A DNA stretch of 20,979 bases from Larix sibirica. Lineage: Eukaryota > Streptophyta > Pinopsida > Pinales > Pinaceae. Positions within the stretch are counted from its first letter, which is position 1. Every line of letters starts with the position of its first letter. The notes under the pieces were generated by a model. It made no database searches and was not told the origin of the DNA. It saw only the letters and a list, made by a program, of their open reading frames with translations. This document shows positions 9,622 to 19,739 of the stretch, one piece after another. The stretch spans positions 6,902-27,880 of the forward strand of contig NWUY0300008198.1 of NCBI GenBank assembly GCA_004151065.3, written 5' to 3'. The position numbers and the translations under genes were made by a program.

Positions 9622-9664
9622 CCTCTATACTATGCCATGAAAGCTTCATGGCATAGTATAGAGG
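9622..9664. repeat. Perfect inverted repeat (20-bp arms, 3-nt loop)
   Basis: CCTCTATACTATGCCATGAA (9622-9641) is followed by AGC and then its exact reverse complement (9645-9664). The right arm is the start of the duplicated 0.7 kb block. The left arm is an inverted copy of that same start and is absent from the other copy, where 5640-5675 is unrelated. The hairpin therefore marks the left breakpoint of copy 2. Confidence 0.95.
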
Positions 9665-10338
9665 AATAAAAGCCTTAAAGAGGAGAAGCAACAAAGAAAT
9701 AGTGGCACTTAACAATATGAAGGCCAAGGAAGCAACGATAATGTTGGGTTTGCTACTCATAATCCCTCTACAAACATCTAATGGCATCATACACATCAGA
9801 AGGATAATTAATGAACCACTCTTTCACTCATTTCATCCAATGCTATGGAGAAGCATACTTTTTTTTCCCACATTCCTAACTCATGCATTGTTTTTCACAT
9901 GTACAATGTTTAGGCCCTTTGCAATCACCATTTTAATTTGACTTCAAAAACTTGAATTGTGTACCTGCAAACTGCTAGCAACATTCCTTTTAACTTAGCT
10001 ATTTATGAAATTGGAACGTTGGAAATCATCAAACTAAATTACCTTAGTCAAAATGGTTTCCTCTAGAGCTTGCATCTTTAACAACAACTCTTCTCACAAT
10101 CTTGTGAATTTAGTGACCTTGTAACTTATGAACTAGTCATCCCAACTTTGTTTCAAAGTCAATAACTTGCATAGAGTCTGCGGGGTTGTTCGGCCCTTGC
10201 TTGAGAAGCCATTTTCCCGTGTCTATTTAGAAACCATTTTCATTGATTACCATATATGGTTGTAGAAGTTCACTTGAAAACTAAATTCAGGTCATACTAT
10301 AGAGAATGAGATTACACATAAAGTTGAGAGGTAATGGT
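9637..10338. repeat. About 0.7 kb dispersed duplication, copy 2
   Basis: Direct-orientation copy of 5676-6376, offset by 3,961 bases at the left end. Matching begins inside the hairpin and ends at GAGAGGTAATGGT, after which unique sequence follows. Differences are scattered point substitutions plus one extra T in a T-run near 9860. The overlapping minus-strand frame (9569-9796) is open in both copies but differs only by amino-acid-changing substitutions in the shared part, arguing against a selected protein. It could be a fragment of an unidentified transposon, a segmental duplication, or a second haplotype placed in the same scaffold. Confidence 0.9.
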
Positions 10339-10768
10339 AATTGCTTATGGTACTTGTAACTAAAACTATATTTGGTCCTATAGGATTTTGTCCTATAAGT
10401 TATTAATCTCTATCACAATTTCGATGCTATAGTTTCTACTTCCATATCTATTTGAGTTTAAGTAGCAGATCCAAATCAAAATACATATGCAAAGTGTAGC
10501 TTGGGATCAATGTAACCTATCCTCTAAAAGTTAGAATTCAAATTGCATATTCATAAGGTACTAGCAAAGGGAATATTATGGTGATGAGACTAGTGATGGC
10601 CCAAGGAGAGTGTTAATTCATTTTAACAAAATCTAATTTCACTGCATCTGCATTTGTTACAATAAGTAACAATAATAATATCCAATATGCATAACCAAAC
10701 ATGAAAAAACAAGGGGATTTTAATATCCATTGGAGGTAGAGCTCAATTACCGCTAATGAGAAAGAAGA
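10339..10768. other. Intergenic DNA, no gene seen
   Basis: No open frame with recognisable content is present. A small palindrome TCCTATAGGA lies near 10377-10386, with TCCTATA repeated shortly after. Nothing else stands out. Confidence 0.5.
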
Positions 10769-11142
10769 ATCTCTTCAGAAAAGTCAGTCAACTTTCTCCA
10801 TTTTCATCCCCGTATGCAAATGCTAGAGATAAGGCAGTTGTGGATCGCTCTTATTTCCCTCCTCCATCTTACCTAGCTGACCAATAATACAGAAGCACCT
10901 AGAGTTTAATGCATAACAAAGGCTATCCACATGCCCTTCCATTAGCTTCTTAGTCAACAAAGTCATGCCACCATTGCATCAAATGCATGGAAAGCTTGTG
11001 AAAAGTGGCTTTCAAACCTTCAATTCAGTAATGGATGTACGTGGCCTACATCTGCACAAGAATGGACTAATAAGGTGAATGGGTTTTCATAAAACCCAAA
11101 TAACTTGTTGAGAAGAAATCTGAAAATAAAAAGTGACTCATC
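10769..11142. repeat. 374-bp repeat, copy A (ends at N11143)
   Basis: The block from ATCTCTTCAGAAAAGTC to AAAAAGTGACTCATC is repeated at 11145-11518 with no difference that I can see by eye. Copy A ends immediately before N11143. Two identical direct copies on either side of a single N are most simply explained by two overlapping contig ends placed end to end instead of merged. No coding content is recognised. Confidence 0.9.
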
Positions 11143-11144
11143 NT

Positions 11145-11518
11145 ATCTCTTCAGAAAAGTCAGTCAACTTTCTCCATTTTCATCCCCGTATGCAAATGCT
11201 AGAGATAAGGCAGTTGTGGATCGCTCTTATTTCCCTCCTCCATCTTACCTAGCTGACCAATAATACAGAAGCACCTAGAGTTTAATGCATAACAAAGGCT
11301 ATCCACATGCCCTTCCATTAGCTTCTTAGTCAACAAAGTCATGCCACCATTGCATCAAATGCATGGAAAGCTTGTGAAAAGTGGCTTTCAAACCTTCAAT
11401 TCAGTAATGGATGTACGTGGCCTACATCTGCACAAGAATGGACTAATAAGGTGAATGGGTTTTCATAAAACCCAAATAACTTGTTGAGAAGAAATCTGAA
11501 AATAAAAAGTGACTCATC
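11145..11518. repeat. 374-bp repeat, copy B (follows N11143)
   Basis: Apparently identical to 10769-11142 and begins one base after N11143. After the shared CTCATC end it continues into unique sequence (TTATTGTACCC). If the duplication is an assembly artefact, the true locus has one copy and the window is about 376 bases too long here. Confidence 0.9.
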
Positions 11519-12414
11519 TTATTGTACCCACAACTTTCTACCAAGGTGTTTGCTTAATATAAAACTTGTCTCATTGAAAAATACATCATGTGTCATTCCA
11601 TTTCATATAATAGATGATGGGCCAAGGACATGGGAAAAGGAAGCTAACCTGTTAATCTAGGAAAAAAATCTATGTGATAAGAACAAAATCAAAGTGATTT
11701 TTTTAATGCATTAAGGAGGAAAGCATGTGAGTCCCAATTCCATTACAACTCGAGACAAGCCTAGTACATCAGCAATGCATATATTTTATCAAGAAAATGA
11801 GATTGTGTCCCTAGGCACTAAATATTTTAACAAAACTAAAAGACAATTGTTCTATCGAGAAGGCAACTGAGAAATCTAATACTATTCCTTAAATAGTTAA
11901 AATAGAAGATATTGAGAAAAATAAAACTATTTTGAATGGATTAATTACTATGGTGTACCTTTTTATCATTTAGGCTTTGAAAGCATATAACGTCGAAGGT
12001 TAGACAGGTTAGACCTAACAATGGGCTTAATTTTGATAACATTCATTTAGCATATCTAGAAACTTACTTTTTCATGGCCCCTCATAATGCACGATCCCTG
12101 AGGAAAATATTTGTAGCATAATTGCTATTTACCTTGTTTTACACCATCAACACTTATTTTTGTGCACGAAATGCTTGGTTTATGCATGTGCATGATTATT
12201 ATTATATTTATATGTATTACTACATACTATAATTAATATTTTATTATATTTTCATTCACATGAATGAAAAACTAGATTTATGCAAAGAGTGTATGAATAT
12301 TCGTATAGCCTAACTCATTGCTTATAAAAGTACAATTTGTGTTGACATCATGTTTAGTCATTAAAATAAAAAATAAAAATGATGTCACTTATAATATAAT
12401 TTTCTTCCAATTTA
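11519..12414. other. AT-rich intergenic DNA, no gene seen
   Basis: No open frame above the reporting size was found and no motif was recognised. Composition is strongly AT-rich, especially 12170-12260. Confidence 0.55.
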
Positions 12415-12644
12415 GGGTTGGTGAGTGTGGAGGGATATAATTTTATCTCGAGGTACAAGAGGAAGAGAACTTTGAATGGAATTGAATGGAATTTAAGAAA
12501 ATTAATAAATAATCAATTTGAATTTCTTGCACTAGGGTTGGTGATTGTGGAGGGATATAATTTTATCTCGAGGGACAAGAGGAAGAGAACTTTGAATGGA
12601 ATTTACAAAAATTAATAAATAATCAATTTGAATTTTTCGTACTT
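12415..12644. repeat. 120-nt tandem duplication holding an in-frame repeat
   Basis: Unit 1 (12415-12534) and unit 2 (12535-12644) both run from GGGTTGGTGA(G/T)TGTGGAGGG to an AT-rich end. Unit 1 carries an extra 10-nt GAATGGAATT duplication. The 120-nt period is a multiple of three, so a 65-codon plus-strand frame (12418-12615) shows EGYNFISR(Y/D)KRKRTLNGI twice. The frame has no known domain. The repeated reading is explained by the DNA duplication and is not evidence of a protein on its own. Confidence 0.88.
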
Positions 12645-12668
12645 TTCTAAGAGCTCAAGATCCTAGAT

Positions 12669-12827
12669 ACCAATTAAATTAGAGATTCTATTGTAATTAT
12701 AGATTCATCACACATAATAAGGTATATTAGAGATTTGATTGTAATTGGAAATTCATCTTAAACCAGTCCACCAATCAAATTAGAGATTTGATTGCAATTA
12801 AAGATTCATTACTCATAATAAGGCATA
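12669..12827. repeat. Imperfect repeat cluster, about 101-nt spacing
   Basis: Unit A (12669-12725) and unit B (12770-12827) both read ACCAAT(T/C)AAATTAGAGATT through TTCAT and CATAATAAGG to (C/T)AT. A partial third copy (about 12726-12758, TTAGAGATTTGATTGTAATT) lies between them. This looks like two or more rounds of local duplication. Confidence 0.8.
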
Positions 12828-12829
12828 TG

Positions 12830-14300
12830 AGGAATTTATCCATTCTGGTCTATAGTTATTTATCATGGATCATAACCAAGATACATCAAGAAACAAGAGA
12901 TCTAGCATTGATTGATTACAACCATATTTTGAGGACTCTACAAATGTGGATATAATAGATAGTTCCACCTCTTACATGGAAATAAGAAAAACACATTCAA
13001 AAAATGTGATTGCATTCTATATAATCCCATGGTCATTAATCCAAGGTTTAATCACAAATTAAATATACCAAGTGGAGGCATTATATCAAAGAGTACATGC
13101 AAAGCAACGAGGGGGAATAGTGTCAAGTGGAAAGGATAAGAATTAAATCCCTTGCCTCTAATAGTACACTTGCAAACTTTCATAATGAAGTTGAAGCCAA
13201 CACATAAGCCATTCAATTTCAATATGGAGTTTGAAGGTGGTATACCTTTGTGGCCAAATTTTCTCAACACTCTATGTTTCCTTTAGATTTTTTGGCCTAA
13301 GGGTTGGAATTTAAAAAGAAAGCTAACTGAGATGAAATCCTTTGGCTAATGAGGAAATTTTTTTCTAGTATCTCTATATAATTTGTGAATTGTAGTCCTC
13401 TGGCATGTCCTACTCAATCTAGTTGTTACGTCTATCTAAACTTGATTAGTTTGAGTGAGCCATTTTTTGTCTATGTTGGATATGGAGGACCACAGGCATC
13501 AAAGCCATTTCACTCTTTGTGAATTGATGGTTATCCAAGGAATTATAAGGTGCTATGAATTATGATTTCATGTAATCAAGAAGTAATAGCTATCCATCTC
13601 GACCATCTTCATTCACGGGAGAAAACTCAAAATTTAGGACATGCAAAAATACCAGAAATTAGTGTCCAACAAAAGAGGCAAATCAAAATTCTAGGAGAAG
13701 AATGCATTATGTTGAGACAAATGGTGATGATCCTAGGATGAAACACTCGATTTATGATCACTCGGTAATAACTATCAATTGGTTTAGTTCCTGAGGAATT
13801 CAAAGAAGAAAAATAAGTACAACAAAAGCAAGGAGATGTGGTTATGGAACCACTGGAATAGTAATTCAACCCTCTCTACGAGAATTAGATTGAAGCACAT
13901 AATGGCCATGCCTTTGTTTAAATCCAAGTTATTCTGTGTTTTTCAAAACTATTTTAATATTACATGTCAATTCCATAAGATATATACTAATAAATTTCAA
14001 TACTATTTTCATAAAAAATAACATGATAAATTCTATTTCAAAATTTTGGAAATTTTATATTTTTAAATCTATAATTACAAAGCAACCTCTCCATTTTGTA
14101 TTATCTTGCTGAACAATACAATTATAACATGTTTTAATACAAAAATATTTGTTTGTTATAATAATGATAATTAATACTGTCCCAAAATTGGGTGCCCCCT
14201 TCCCCAAGCCATGGAAGTCTACCTAACCCAAAAATACAACATTGATCCAATGGTGTGGATTATCTCCATAGTGAGAGGCAAATTTATGGTCATTTGATCA
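12830..14300. other. Intergenic DNA with short unassigned open frames
   Basis: About 1.5 kb has no identifiable gene. Plus-strand readings near 13060-13285 and 13630-13740 give short stretches free of stops (for example GHAKIPEISVQQKRQIKILG) that could be scraps of old coding sequence, but I recognise no family. Opposite-strand frames at 13052-13270 and 13627-13869 overlap these and look like chance. Confidence 0.45.
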
Positions 14301-14303
14301 AAC

Positions 14304-14413
14304 CTTGTCACTAATTCATCATCAGAGAGGAAGCTACTTGGATTTGAGAGATATATTTCTTGTCACTAATTCATCATCAGAGAGGAAGTTACTTGGATTT
14401 GAGAGATATATTT
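14304..14413. repeat. 55-nt tandem duplication
   Basis: Unit 1 (14304-14358) and unit 2 (14359-14413) are head-to-tail copies from CTTGTCACTAATTCATCATC to GAGAGATATATTT, with one C/T difference. A third copy starts and stops after a few bases. The very high identity suggests a recent event. Confidence 0.93.
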
Positions 14414-15070
14414 CTTGATTTTGATGGTGGAAATCAAAGGGTACTAAGATTTTTTATTATATTAATACTTGAAATTTAGGTATTTATAAAAGTAGTTGAG
14501 ATTTCATAAAAATCATATATATAAATATAATTTTCATTTACAATTTCAAAAAAAATTAACGAAATAAAGAAAACAAATACGAAAGAATCTAAAGTCATAT
14601 GAATATATGGAAGGTATTGTTGTGCATAGTGATTATGTCTACTATATCTCTGACTAAATGGTGGTTATTATTCTCAGAATGATACTTTATTTTTCTTTTT
14701 ATGTATGGGAGATATTGTTATTTCAGCTTTGTAGTTTTGTTGCTGGTAACTTGTGCAAGTTTTGGATTTGATGTATATAGAGAGTATATTTTGATGGAAG
14801 TGGATTTCTCTGAAGTTGTATATTTTTTTTACAGTAAATGTCATTGTTTTTTTACCAGCTTAAAGATGTACTTTTTTATTCATAATGAATAACAAAATTA
14901 TTATTTTTTCTGTTTGAAAAAATTTCCACTTACAATTTAAAAAAATATATATAAAGGAAAAAAAAATCTTAAATCATAATTATGATGAATAACATGTTCC
15001 TTACAAATTTTAATTCCCCGTATGTAAAGAAATAAAAATAAAAAAATATATATATATATAAAAAAAAAAG
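14414..15070. other. Very AT-rich DNA with low-complexity tracts
   Basis: No gene seen. The 63-codon plus-strand frame at 14701-14892 is hydrophobic and T-rich and has no motif. An A-rich/(TA)n microsatellite spans about 15030-15070. Confidence 0.5.
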
Positions 15071-15158
15071 GCAGTTTAGTTGTGAAAACCAGTTCGCTGG
15101 CACAATATAAACTGGTATTTTCTGTGGAAAACCAGGCTTGCCTGGCCATTGAAAATTC
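15071..15158. repeat. GC-richer block with nested hairpins, ends at N15159
   Basis: This 88-bp block stands out from its very AT-rich surroundings. It contains CCAGTTCGCTGG (15089-15100, 4-bp stem around TTCG) and CCAGGCTTGCCTGG (15132-15145, 6-bp stem around TT). ACCAGTT (15088-15094) also pairs with AACTGGT (15110-15116), competing with the first hairpin. It ends at N15159, so its right side may be missing. It may be the end of a small inverted-repeat element, but no family is recognised. Confidence 0.6.
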
Positions 15159-15159
15159 N

Positions 15160-15870
15160 TAGAATGTTTTACATACACCCACATTAAAGAATAGTTTAAA
15201 AAATTTACAATAATACTAATCTTCCTAATCTTTTAACTCATTGAACCTATAATAATTTAAAAATACTTTTCTTAAAAAAATTTGACTAGAAAAATACAAT
15301 TTTAAAGAAAAACAAATAATTTGTTATTCTTTTACGATCATTAAAAAAAAGAGTGAACATAAAAATAGAAATATTAGTCAATTTTACATAATAAGAATAA
15401 AAATTCTACTATGATAACGCATAACAATTTATAATTTTAACTTAAATTGAAGTCTAACAATCTAAATGATGAGATAATAAAATCTCATGTTCTAAAAGAA
15501 TTTATTGTAAAATGCCATTGAAGAAATTATATTTCTAATAATAATGATGTTGTTTTCCATATTCATAATATGGGTATCTTTTGAATTTTCCACACCAACT
15601 TCATTGACCACATAAAATATTGAAGTCTCCACACCAACTTCATTTATAGTCTCACAAACATCAACATTGCAACAATAACAAACGCCAACTTCATTTATAG
15701 TCTCTTAAAAACCTAATGATTGAATTCAAAGGACATACACAAACATCACCATCACACCATTTCCTAATTATAAAAGGATGCCTCTTTATTTATATATTTA
15801 GCAAGTTCCTTGGGCCATGGAAAGGCCCATTTAACATTCATAGGGGAATAGAATATGAAATCAAAGCTTG
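15160..15870. other. AT-rich intergenic DNA, no gene seen
   Basis: No open frame with recognisable content. CCAACTTCATT occurs three times (about 15595, 15643 and 15687), twice followed by TATAGTCTC, a small local repeat. The plus-strand frame at 15716-15973 is low-complexity and unassigned. Confidence 0.5.
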
Positions 15871-16019
15871 TATAAATATTTTTTTTCATTACATTATAAA
15901 ACTTTCAATTAAGTTAATTAATCAAAAATATTATTTTAATTTTTTTATAAATATTGTTTTCATTATATTATAAAACTTTGGATTAAGTTAATTCATACAA
16001 AATCTTAATTTATTTTTTT
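15871..16019. repeat. About 75-nt AT-rich tandem duplication
   Basis: Unit 1 (15871-15945) and unit 2 (15946-16019) share the order TATAAATATT, T-run, CATTA(C/T)ATTATAAAACTTT, AAGTTAATT, then a T-run ending in TTTTTAT. A third copy begins at 16020 and stops after a few bases. Confidence 0.8.
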
Positions 16020-16079
16020 ATAAGTTAGAAGAATAAAGATAACTAACATATTTTCTAACATCAACATTTATCATGTTAA

Positions 16080-16323
16080 TTTTTACTAGCTCATTTGGTT
16101 AAGGTGTGGGTCTCGTCAGCAAGGCAACTTAGGTTCAATTCTCCTTAAGGGTGATTTAGTTGGTAGGGGACCCCAAAATCTAGCCAATTTGATGGTTGGT
16201 GTGGTCGAGACCAGTTGTGATCCCCGAGTGATTTTGATAGAATAGATGCCCTTGCGTCATGGTTTCTCATACAAAAGGCCATTGTCGCCAAGTGAGGGAG
16301 TTTCGAGCAAACAAAAAAAAACA
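16080..16323 (+). mobile_element. tRNA-derived SINE
   Basis: A short non-autonomous retroelement carries an internal RNA polymerase III promoter. The A box is TAGCTCATTTGG (16087-16098), one base from TAGCTCAGTTGG. The B box is GGTTCAATTCT (16132-16142), 33 nt downstream, the usual tRNA spacing. A tRNA-unrelated body follows, and the element ends in an A-rich tail (AAACAAAAAAAAAC, about 16310-16322). Imperfect flanking repeats CATTTATCATGTTA (16065-16078) and CATTTATTGTTA (16328-16339) fit a target-site duplication with a 2-nt gap. SINEs of this kind use LINE machinery to move; whether they used the LINE family seen here is not known. The 61-codon minus-strand frame across it is a chance frame. 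Confidence 0.78.
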
Positions 16324-18150
16324 CCAGCATTTATTGTTATACAATTCTTTTCAATCAGTAAAGACAAGGTATTTGTCATTATTCTATAAAGGCAGTGTTG
16401 TTTGAGATGATTAGGTGACTTAGATTTAATACATCGATATGAATCCTTAGAATGTATTGGACTGGATTCTGTAAAAATTGTAAATGTGTGGTTATAATCA
16501 AAGGGGTTGTTCTATGCAAGCTTAAATAAATGATTCCATGTTGTAAATCTTATAAATATGCTAGTATGGATTCCTAGTGCAGAGCTCAAGGCCAATACTT
16601 GACTAGTGAAGAGTTATGCATGTAGATGGTGTAAATATACTTCTATGGACTGTAGTAATGTCAAGAACACAAGATTCGAAATGGATCAAACAAACTGAAT
16701 GATTGTAAGACTCAGTACCTACAATGTAATTCGGCAATTAATGAAGGTCAAATAAGACATAAAAGACAATGCAATACATAGTTAAATAAGAGAAGGGAAA
16801 AGAAAATAACGAAATATATCAAATAGAAAAATAGAATAGGAGAGGAAAAGATAAGGAAGAATGGGAAATGAAAGGCGAGTCCCTTGGCCTTCCCATTACC
16901 CCCAACTCTACTACGGATCCTTGTAATGTGACTCTCAAAGGGTGTTTTGGTCAAAGAGGGAGGATGCCAAAGATCCATGAGTAGCATTGGAAATAGAGAT
17001 TCTCGAAGTAGACTAAGCCACCATTCAAATGGTGGTTCTTTTGTTTGAGTTTCCAAGGTAAAGTCTCTGTGTCATTCTTTGTGTGAATATTTTTTGGTGT
17101 AGTTATGTATCTGAGATAAAATTGAAGCTATTGTGTATTTTAACAATTACCCAGTTAGTTTAATGGTATGAGAATTATTTCTATATGATAGCTCTCTGAT
17201 TTACTTTATAGTTTTTTCCTCCTTAGAAAAATTGAAGAACCTCAACAGCTATGTTGTGTCTACCATTCAATTTGAAGGAGGTTCAAGATCTAAGGCTACC
17301 ATCAATTTACTGTTGCACTATTGTTGAAGGTTGTTAATTCTAGTTTTCATACTTATTGATTGCTTATTAAGCCACGCACAGGGTTCGAAATCGTTTGAGA
17401 GGTTGTACACTCTGCTTATACCCCCATAACCAAAGAAATGGTGTACCTCTCAACATTTTGAAGTATCCACAATCTTTTAGTCATCAACAACTATTTTTCG
17501 AGTCAAAAATCCATTTAGTTTAATTGTTTCAACCTTCTACATGGAGGTAACATAAAATGAACTAGAATTTGTTGGTTGATTCATACTTAGAAAATTTCTA
17601 GAAACAGAGGGTTGTACACAACTCCATTAACATAAATTGTATAACGAAGTTGGCTATAGTTCATGGGTGGTCATGCTCAAGCCATACATTTCATATGAGA
17701 TGTATCGCTCTCTCTCTCTCCAAATCCATGGGCTAAGTGGAAGTTGAGTCACTATTGTTCAATGATGAGGTTTGTTCCATGTTGGTACAATTCTTTTTAT
17801 TTTTCATCAATTGGTCATTTTATAATCCAAATATTAAGTGGGCATGTATTGGATTATAGCCTATGGCAGGGTGTGGCTTGTTCTTCCTTATGGCCACCTT
17901 TTCATGAAACCATCTCTGGCATCGACTAACTAGATACCATCTTACATGTACTATTCAATTTCCATTTCATCTTCTTTGATAACTCCTAGCCTATACATAT
18001 ATATCCTCTGTTGAATTATACAATGCATAGTATTTGGTTGGTCATTGAATCTTGGTTGAGCATTGTCTCCAATTGTGTGCTAAGATGCATTCATGCCATC
18101 TATAGCTTGGCAAGAGTAATCTTAATTATTCAATTGTTCTCGGTGGTATA
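16324..18150. other. Intergenic DNA, no gene recognised
   Basis: About 1.8 kb without a supported gene. The largest frame (16748-17056, minus, 102 codons) has a hydrophilic N-terminal part and a Phe/Leu/Ile-rich C-terminal part that reflects an A-rich plus strand. I recognise no family. A (CT)n microsatellite lies at 17708-17721. GGGTTCGAAATC at about 17382-17393 resembles a B box but has no matching A box. Confidence 0.5.
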
Positions 18151-18151
18151 G

Positions 18152-18281
18152 CACTAATACAAAGTAATCTATCTTATTATATTTCCATATTTTTAACAAA
18201 GTGATATTTTAATTGATAGCAACCACCAATACAAAGTGATGTATCTTATTATCTTTCCATATTTTATGGTTAATTGATAGC
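18152..18281. repeat. About 72-nt imperfect tandem duplication
   Basis: Unit 1 (18152-18220) and unit 2 (18224-18281) both run CAC(T/C)AATACAAAGT(A/G)AT(C/G)TATCTTATTAT, then TTTCCATATTTT, and end in TTAATTGATAGC. Unit 2 lacks about a dozen bases near its middle. Confidence 0.82.
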
Positions 18282-19129
18282 CATTTTATAAGAATGAATT
18301 ATTGCCATCACATGTATTATTTAGGAAATGGTGTTAAATGAAATGAATAAATGTCATCTCAGGGGCACTTTGTTGAGTTTTTAACAATATCATCTCATCA
18401 CACTAGTGCTCACACTCAGTTGGTTATCCACTTAAGATGGGTGAAGGGTGTACCTTATTAAAAGTATTCAAGTTAGAGTGAATTTGAAAATAAGACCACA
18501 TGGCATTATCATAGTAGGAATGATTTCAGTAGACACACTCAACTAAGTATTGCATTCATAAACCATTTGCAACTATTTCTTTGAATTTGCATTTGTTGGA
18601 AACATAGCATTATAAATTTTGTGTAGAGACAACTCCAAAGACCGTGTATTTAATAAACACAATTCCTAGGAGTCATATATTTGAAGATGGAGTATTTGAC
18701 GAGTGTAGGTTTTTATTTTTCTATCTACTATTGCAATATTAATTGGTTGGTGTGTGCAATTTACACTGAATACTAGGGCCTAGGCCATACCTACAATGTT
18801 GAAGAGTGTTGCAAAGTAGTTACACCCAAGCATGCACTCAGGACTGCATCATAAATAGAGGTCGTGTAGCCATATTAATGATGGAATATATTTGTATAAC
18901 ATTGAGAATAGAGAACAAAAGATATTTATACATAGTATTCATGTTGGTCAGGCAAGCGGGCTATAGGTCCCTCGTTTGCAGATCAAACTGTGTAAATATT
19001 AATATCAAAATATACTATATAATGGTGATCTGGAAATGGGCATGATCAAAACTATATCGATTTCTCTCCATCTCATATAGTTTATATATTTCTCAAATTT
19101 CCATCATTAACATGAAAAAATTGGCAACA
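18282..19129. other. Intergenic DNA, no gene seen
   Basis: No recognisable domain, RNA gene or transposon end. The 79-codon plus-strand frame at 18806-19045 has no motif and no signal peptide. Confidence 0.5.
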
Positions 19130-19592
19130 TGATTCAACATTTTAAAAACTGGTCAAATTAAAACAACCAAGTACATAACACGATATGAAAACCGAATTGA
19201 TAATGGAGTTTGCCAAATTTTGGCTACGTCTCTGGGATTCTCCTTTTAAAAAGGGATGAAACATTCTCCCAATAAGGGTTTGGTTCTCTCCTTTACAAAG
19301 GCAACAACATCTCACTATAAGTGGTGCATTCTCCCAATAAGGGGCTCATTCTCCCAATATGAGACTAACAACTCAAAAGCAAGTCTTACATGCTTATTCT
19401 CCTCCAAAGAGATTACAAATCCTCTCTTCTTTTTAAATACCAAAATGGTATTTTTATAGTTGTACATTGTTGAGAACTACCTCAACATTCCAAGGAGAAA
19501 ATAACTCCTGAGATCCACTAAATTAGAATCTGGGCAAAATTCAAGGGATAGGTTGAGAGAATATCTCAACTATGCCCATGGAGATCTCAACA
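19130..19592 (-). mobile_element. Probable solo LTR, Copia-like, minus orientation
   Basis: Read on the minus strand, the block opens TGTTGAGATC, contains a TATA-like CTATAAAAATACC followed by polyadenylation-like and T-rich text, and near its end carries AGACGTAGCCAAAATTTGGC. The last resembles the 'GACGTAGGCA...GCCGAAC' pattern common in the U5 part of plant Copia LTRs. Taking TG and CA as ends gives 463 bp. ATTCTCCCAATA occurs three times inside (about 19263, 19328 and 19349), an internal repeat. I found no primer-binding site next to it, no internal coding domain and no 5-bp target-site duplication, so this would be a solo or truncated LTR. The limits are guesses. Confidence 0.42.
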
Positions 19593-19698
19593 TTCCCCAT
19601 ATATTAGGAAAGTAGAATACTGCGAATCTCTTCTATTGGTTTCCTATTAAATTTGAGAGGAAAAATACAAAAGCATGTAGCTCAAATATGTATTAACC

Positions 19699-19728
19699 AT
19701 TTTATTTTATTTTATTTTATTTTTTTTG
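19699..19728. repeat. (ATTTT)n microsatellite
   Basis: About four to five ATTTT units (19699-19722) run into a T-run. This is a simple-sequence repeat with no coding or regulatory role inferred. Confidence 0.9.
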
Positions 19729-19739
19729 TCTGAAACGTC

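Noticed and set aside
12418-12615. 65-codon frame with a repeated EGYNFISR..KRKRTLNGI unit
   Set aside because: The protein repeat follows directly from the 120-nt DNA duplication, whose period happens to be a multiple of three. No domain, promoter or conserved context supports expression.
16748-17056. 102-codon minus-strand frame with a hydrophobic C-terminus
   Set aside because: The hydrophobic end reflects an A-rich plus strand, no family or signal peptide is recognised, and a chance frame of this length is expected in 21 kb.
17382-17393. GGGTTCGAAATC as the B box of a tRNA or second SINE
   Set aside because: No A box lies at the right distance upstream and no cloverleaf could be folded.
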